A stretch of 64,000 bases of DNA from NCBI GenBank assembly GCA_028095005.1, contig CM051460.1, positions 186,542,742 through 186,606,741 of the forward strand. Reading direction: 5' to 3'. The notes beneath the pieces are model-generated. The model worked only from the letters and a program-made list of their open reading frames with translations, was not told the DNA's origin and ran no database searches. This DNA comes from Rhynchospora pubera (taxonomy: Eukaryota; Streptophyta; Magnoliopsida; Poales; Cyperaceae). The position numbers were made by a program, and so were the translations under genes. This document shows positions 58,747 to 64,000 of the stretch, piece by piece (positions within the stretch are counted from its first letter, which is position 1; each line of letters begins with the position of its first letter).

Positions 58747-60916
58747 GAGCAAGATTCCAATGCCAACATTTTGGTTGCCCCCCAAATGCTAACATTCCAT
58801 TAATTAGTTACTTTTTCAAAATAAAAAATTACAACGTCAAATCCAAACCGTTCATTTTATTTAATTTAACGACCGATGCGTTTTCTATTAGAGTTATGTC
58901 CTAGAAGCCAATCTTATATGGCTACTTTTATGGTTTATGTTATTGATGATATTTGATCATTTGTTCCTTAATTTATTTATTGACAGATCATTCAGGTTGA
59001 GGATCTAAATTGTAGATCTCTGTAGTTTATTTTCAATTAAATGACAATAATAAATCTAAAATGTCCGTAATCTTGATAATTAACAAGGAACATTAATTAT
59101 CAGAAAAAGGTTAGTATGCAAGTTAAGTGATGATTAAGTTCTACAGATAATAGGTAAAAAGTTACCAACTTAAATGCATATGTATATGTTATAGAACATA
59201 GTACAGGACATGACCCAATAAAATAAATACATAGATTGTGTTTTGTGTCATTATTTATTTCATTTAAGTTTGATTCTAAGTTTGAGATGATTCAGTTTTT
59301 CCACATGAGAATAAGTTCTATAAATATCGTCTATCGCTGATTCCTGATAAAGGCTGCTATACGGACGTTATTTATGTTCTCTTGAATTGTGCGGGGAAAA
59401 ACTGTTCATCAAGAAAACCGTATGTCCCTCACTAATTTACTTAGTGAGTGATGATACCTGTTTGGGCCCCTTGATGGAGATAGATTATTTGCTAGCAACT
59501 TGATATAATTATCTCTAGATCAAGAAACATATAATCTGCAATAATGACACATTTCTATCTTGGATTATACGATGATATCATGTGACATAAGAATCAGACA
59601 AGGAAATATTATATTTCTTATGCAGGATTTGAATATTTGTATCAGTACATTATTTATGCGAATTGGGAGTCATAACGTGTTGCTAGATACCGCTTATGAT
59701 TATTGGAATAAATAGCGATTTAATTCCATGGCCAACATAGCATAAATCCTCAAAGGGTCACACAAATAGAGTTGTAACCACATGATGCATTATTTATTTA
59801 TTTGCAGCAGTAAGTATTGCGAATATATGATAAGTTGATTAATTAATTATATACTGTTACAAACCGTTATAATTAATTAAGTCAAAGAGATCATATAGAA
59901 ATAAATTAATGTATTATCTAATCCCTAAATAATTATTAATAAGTTAATAATTAATTTTGTTCAACTTAATTTAATTAATTGAGCCATTTTAATAGTTAAT
60001 TAGAAGCCCAAATATTGGATGGTTAAATGAGCAATTATAATAATTAATTATGGACTGAAAATGCAAATTGTTGTAGCCCAATTTGTCCACTTCAAGACCA
60101 GCCATATAGGGGGTTGAATTGTCCATGAATTAATTATGGAAACTAGGTTTTTGGACAGCTATATAAAGGGGGTTTAGGTTGGGAACAATGCTGATTTTTC
60201 TCTCTCACTTTTGCTGGCTGAAATTTTCCAAGAGAGAATAATTTCGAAATTATCTCTTGTTGCTCTCTTCTTTCCATCCTCTTGGCTCATGTGTTGAGCA
60301 AATCTCTTCCTCTATTAAAATAGTTTAATTGCAAGAGAAGGAAGAAAAGCTTAGACTTGATCTCTAATCGCTAGCACGGTTTCGAGATTGTGGTGATTCT
60401 CTTGGTGAACTCGAGGTCAACCTTTGGAGAAGAAGGAAGAGCGGTGCAGCACCCTATCAACTCCTACGCCTTGGATTTTTCCTTCCTGATATGATTCTTG
60501 AAGAGGTATATCCATAATTTCTTTTCTCATGGTTAATTGATGTGTTTCATGCTCGCAAGATCCTTTCTTGTGGTTGTTTGCTTGTTTATCTTTGTTAATT
60601 ATAATAAAAATAAAATTTGTGCATCCTAACCACTTACTAACATTTTCATATAAGTTTTGTAAATTTTAGAGTTTATTTGATACTTCATCAAGAGGTAAAA
60701 ATATGAACGTATTAGAATGAATCTATCATAATTAATAAGGTTCGTTTATTTTTCTACCTCTTGATGGAATATCAAATAAACTCTAAAATTTACAAAACTT
60801 ATGTGAAAACGCATCGGTTATTAAATTAAATAAGATAAACGGTTTGGATTTGACGTTGTAATTTTTTATTTTGAAAAGTAATTAATTAATGGAATGTTGG
60901 CATTGGAACCTTGTTC
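58747..60916. mobile_element. Mutator-like foldback MITE split by a solo LTR
   Basis: Ends are GAGCAAGATTCCAATGCCAAC and, in reverse, GAACAAGGTTCCAATGCCAAC (quoted in part). It is flanked by the 9-bp duplication TACTAATTA (58738-58746 and 60917-60925). Without the LTR it is about 408 bp and almost entirely an inverted repeat, with only a short central loop. The left arm has an extra TTGGTTGCCCC segment. Confidence 0.85.
58886..60642 (+). mobile_element. Copia solo LTR inside the Mutator-like MITE
   Basis: It starts TATTAGAGTTATGTCC (the terminal TG is mutated to TA) and ends CTAACA. The 5-bp duplication TTTTC flanks it (58881-58885 and 60643-60647). It aligns with the LTR family at 55492 but is clearly more diverged. 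A TATAAAGG box lies at 60162-60169. Length is 1757 bp. Confidence 0.88.
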
Positions 60917-60925
60917 TACTAATTA

Positions 60926-62753
60926 ATTATTTTTTTTCCTAATGAATTAGTTAGTCATGATATGTGTTAAGTTAGTATCTTTAATGGATCATCTTGTTTC
61001 ATTATGTATTTTTTAAAAACTTCACATGACTTGAAAGGATTAAATATTATTAGAGCATTTAATTAATAATTGGTCTTAATTGTATTTTGTTTTGTTTTGT
61101 ATAGGAATTACAGGACAAGACAAGAATAGTTGTGCAGAAGAAATCAATCGAGGAGCTGATGAATTGTGTTAGGTTGTAGTGGTTAAAACTGTGTTAGATT
61201 TATTTTATTATTAATGAAAGTTATGTGTTTAGTTCATTGTTATAAATGTTCTATTTGTTGTTGTAAATGATTAGTTTGTTTGTTCAATTTGTTTATGTTG
61301 TTTATTTATTACATTAATTTTTGTATTTATTCATTTTGTTGTTGTAAGTGTTTGTTTTATTGTTTTAAATGTTCATATTTATATCATATCAAAAGTAAAT
61401 TGTCGTATTATGAAATCAAATTTTTGCTGTAGCTAACTGAACACATAAACACTTTAAATTCATCACTTATCGAGTTTAACTGAACACGACAAACTTAAAC
61501 TTCATATATACGACTGCATCAAACTGAACACTTAACGTAAATTAACTCATCCTTTGACTTATCTAACTGAACAAAAAATTCTGTCCATTTGATAACGTCA
61601 GCGGAAGATCGATGATGTCATCACGCGAAAAATTGAACCTATTCATGATGCTCGGTTGTTTTTGTGTTAGATTCTGTATATCAGCTCCGAAAAAAGAGAT
61701 ACACAACACTTGGCCCGTCAACCCAAACTAAGCAAGGTTTTTAAGGCTGTCAGAATACTTGAGGGGTTTTGGGAGGCACGAAATTTTGAAAGAGATCACT
61801 TCAAAAGGGAATTCGGCGAGAAATAGTTTCTAATGTTAAGAAAGCCGCTTATGCTAATCCTTCTTCCTTCTTGAGTTGACGGATAAATTAAGTGCCGATT
61901 GAGAGAGCAACCAGTACTAAAAATCTCCGAATTGTAAGTGTTTTTCTTGTCATCTCCGCCATCGATTAATACCCTTAATTTTTTTTTTTCAAAAACAAAT
62001 ACCTTGATCAATACCAACATTTTTTTCCCCTATTGAACAATTAATTTGCTCCATGCTAGGGTTTCAACTTCAATTGTTGCAAAAGATAATTTGATTAATA
62101 TATATGATCCTTCGTAATATTTTTTCTTGTCAAAAGTTTATTTTAATCAACAAAATTCTTTCTTAATATTTTTCTACCTTCTCTCCACCGCTACTGCTTA
62201 ATACCCTCTATATAGTAATATTTTTGCATTCTGGTAAAAATTTTATCAGGGTCCCGATAACAATTGTGGTATAAAAGCTAATATAGTTTTAATACGTTTC
62301 AAATCATTATTAATTTGAGATAAAATTTGATGCAATCAGAAAAATTAATTTTTTTTTCTTCCTCTCTTTTTCTATTGATTAATATCCTCAATTTTCCCAT
62401 CATTGAGAAATAATTCTGCTCTACTAAAAGCATTGTTCTGTTTTTGTCGGCAATTATAACAAGAAAAGCAAATTTTTTTATTGTTCTAGATTCTTTATAA
62501 TGTAAGCTTTTATCTAAACTTTGTCACAATAAATACAATTCATTCTTAAATCAATTCTATTGAACTGTGTTAACTCTTTCTAACACCTCATTCGGATCAC
62601 AGCCTAATTCACCAAGTGCTTGATAATTGCATGCTTCTATTTACCGTTTTCCTGGGCATCCAAACTGTAACACTCAGTGGTTGATACTCTGCATACTCCA
62701 GCGCTACTAATTTGTTACCTAGAAGCAGAGATAATTGTGCATTACACGTGAGT
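60926..62753. other. Intergenic and probable 5' region of the F-box gene
   Basis: AT-rich. A GTTGTAAATGTT-like phrase recurs at 61240-61380. No gene or element boundary was recognised. The last few hundred bases probably contain the F-box promoter. Confidence 0.45.
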
Positions 62754-63905
62754 ATGGAACCAGATTGGGCACATCTCCTGCCAGAATTGGTGTCCATCAT
62801 CTCAAAGAAGATCTCAATCATCAAGGAGTATGTTAATCTTCGAGCAGTGTGCAAGCCATGGCGAGAAACTCTAACTCCCCGTCCCCTCCATCTCCCTCAC
62901 CAGGTCCCCTGGCTCATGCTCCCTAGGGGCTCTCCTGATGATTTTCGTAAAAATGGAATTGATGATTCTTACATAACTTTTTACGATCTTTCTCGGTCAA
63001 CAATCCACCGGTTTGAGTTGCCTTTCCTCAGTGGCAAGTACATATGCGGCTCATCTCACGGTTGGCTCATTTTGGAGCACGACTACAGATTGTCGTTACT
63101 CAATCCAATTACCAGGACTTCCATCAAGCTTCCTTCCTTCAGTGATGTTTCAACCAATTTGGTGATCGGATACAAGAGGAAGCGGTCTGATTCTTTTGAT
63201 GAGAAAAGAAGATACAAAAGATGCATTCGTAAGGTGATTTTGTCTAGCAATCCTTCTGAACCAGGTTGTGTTGTGGTGGCTAGATTTAAGTCATTAGGAA
63301 GCCTGTTGTATTATTGCCGAATAGGTGATAGTAGTTGGACTAAACTTAGAGCAGACGTGGGTCAGAACCCTGCACTTTCACCGACGTGGGATTTTATTTT
63401 CCAGAATAATTTAGTTTTCACAATGAATTTCAAAGGTGAAGTAACAATTTATGATCTTGAGAACCTTTCTGTGATGACTTTTCCTTCCAGGCTCATGCTC
63501 AACAACGCCTGTTATAATCTTGTTCAAGGAGTTGGAGAATTTGGTGGGCCCCTTGTTGTAAAGCATTCTGTCGATTCTGAAAAAACAAGCTTCTCTGTGT
63601 ACGAGTGGGTTAATAATGGAGAGCCAAAATGGTGTCAAGTGAAAAACATTGGAAAGCAGGTGTTGTTTATCAATCGTTTCAAGTCATTACCAGTCCTTTC
63701 TTCCGCTAACCTGCAATTGGAGAACTGGCAAGGGAATCAAATATGCTATCATGCATGGCGTCCCATGACCAGCGAGTATTTTCAGATCGACATTAATTGT
63801 GTGAATTTGGAAAGTAGAAAAGATGTTGAGAATATCCATAGCCCCACAGATGAATTCCCTAGAAAATCTGGAGCTACTTTATGGTTAACACCTAGCCTGA
63901 TCTAA
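62754..63905 (+). CDS. F-box protein with DUF295 (KIB-like) domain
   Basis: Single exon. The Met at 62754 (MEPDWAHLLPELV) is preferred because the F-box begins at once; an in-frame upstream Met at 62712 would add 14 residues. From the preferred start the protein is 383 aa. The F-box covers about residues 3-45 (LLPELVSIISKKI, LRAVCKPWRETL). The rest is a DUF295 beta-propeller-like region (GSSHGWLILE, LLNPITRTSIKLP, WDFIFQNN) ending near RKSGATLWLTPSL. F-box proteins usually recruit substrates to SCF ubiquitin ligases through Skp1/ASK; the target here is unknown. This family is large and rapidly evolving in plants, so orthology cannot be assigned. Confidence 0.88.
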   Translation: MEPDWAHLLPELVSIISKKISIIKEYVNLRAVCKPWRETLTPRPLHLPHQVPWLMLPRGSPDDFRKNGIDDSYITFYDLSRSTIHRFELPFLSGKYICGSSHGWLILEHDYRLSLLNPITRTSIKLPSFSDVSTNLVIGYKRKRSDSFDEKRRYKRCIRKVILSSNPSEPGCVVVARFKSLGSLLYYCRIGDSSWTKLRADVGQNPALSPTWDFIFQNNLVFTMNFKGEVTIYDLENLSVMTFPSRLMLNNACYNLVQGVGEFGGPLVVKHSVDSEKTSFSVYEWVNNGEPKWCQVKNIGKQVLFINRFKSLPVLSSANLQLENWQGNQICYHAWRPMTSEYFQIDINCVNLESRKDVENIHSPTDEFPRKSGATLWLTPSLI

Positions 63906-64000
63906 TTACTCAGTTGGGTTTGATGAATATGAATATTTCAGCTTCCAGGTACTGATTTGTAAGCCTTTTGTTACGATTTTCAACATCTTGCGAAGAAGCG

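Overview
This is plant nuclear DNA, almost certainly a eudicot: spliced genes with GT-AG introns, AT-rich intergenic sequence, plant-type gene families and a dense mix of plant transposons. The species cannot be named from the sequence. All boundaries, splice sites and repeat matches below were read by eye, so single-base errors in coordinates are possible.

Five protein genes look intact. They are a Raf/TKL-like atypical protein kinase (1912-4487, minus, 3 exons); the Rab3GAP1-type Rab3 GTPase-activating protein catalytic subunit (21735-29006, plus, 22 exons, about 940 aa); a GILT-type thiol reductase (29872-31632, minus, 5 exons, 244 aa); an intact hAT transposase inside a transposon (43451-45877, plus, 3 exons, 743 aa); and an F-box/DUF295 protein (62754-63905, plus, single exon). 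A spliced 44-codon one-helix membrane microprotein at 8267-10449 is a candidate gene. A broken first exon of the complex I subunit NDUFA5 lies at 57700-57937.

The left third (1-21 kb) has the kinase, the candidate microprotein unit and many small elements with readable target-site duplications (TSDs): hAT elements at 200-474, 19534-20002 and 20201-21057, a Harbinger-type MITE at 5431-5563, a Helitron-like 3' end near 11353, a 1.6-kb long-inverted-repeat Mutator-like element at 13844-15453, and a solo LTR at 15978-17522 whose U3 carries a cluster of degenerate palindromes. The middle (21.7-31.7 kb) is a gene pair, Rab3GAP1 and GILT, converging tail to tail.

From 35.1 to 57.25 kb lies a stack of nested insertions. 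A Copia element (5' LTR truncated, pol dead) was hit by an inverted solo LTR of a related Copia. An autonomous hAT (42456-54304, 8-bp TSD CTCCAACA) then inserted at the last bases of that LTR. The hAT was hit downstream of its gene by a giant solo LTR of probable Ty3 type (46525-54196, TSD TGGCC), and that LTR was hit by an RTE-clade LINE (47616-51099, 21-bp TSD). Removing the layers in order restores each interrupted element.

To the right, a Mutator-like MITE (58747-60916, 9-bp TSD) in a minisatellite was itself split by another Copia solo LTR (58886-60642, TSD TTTTC), followed by the F-box gene at the window end. The host genes show no shared pathway. The strongest theme is repeated colonisation by hAT elements, including a full transposase gene with a small non-autonomous relative 22 kb away in the opposite orientation.
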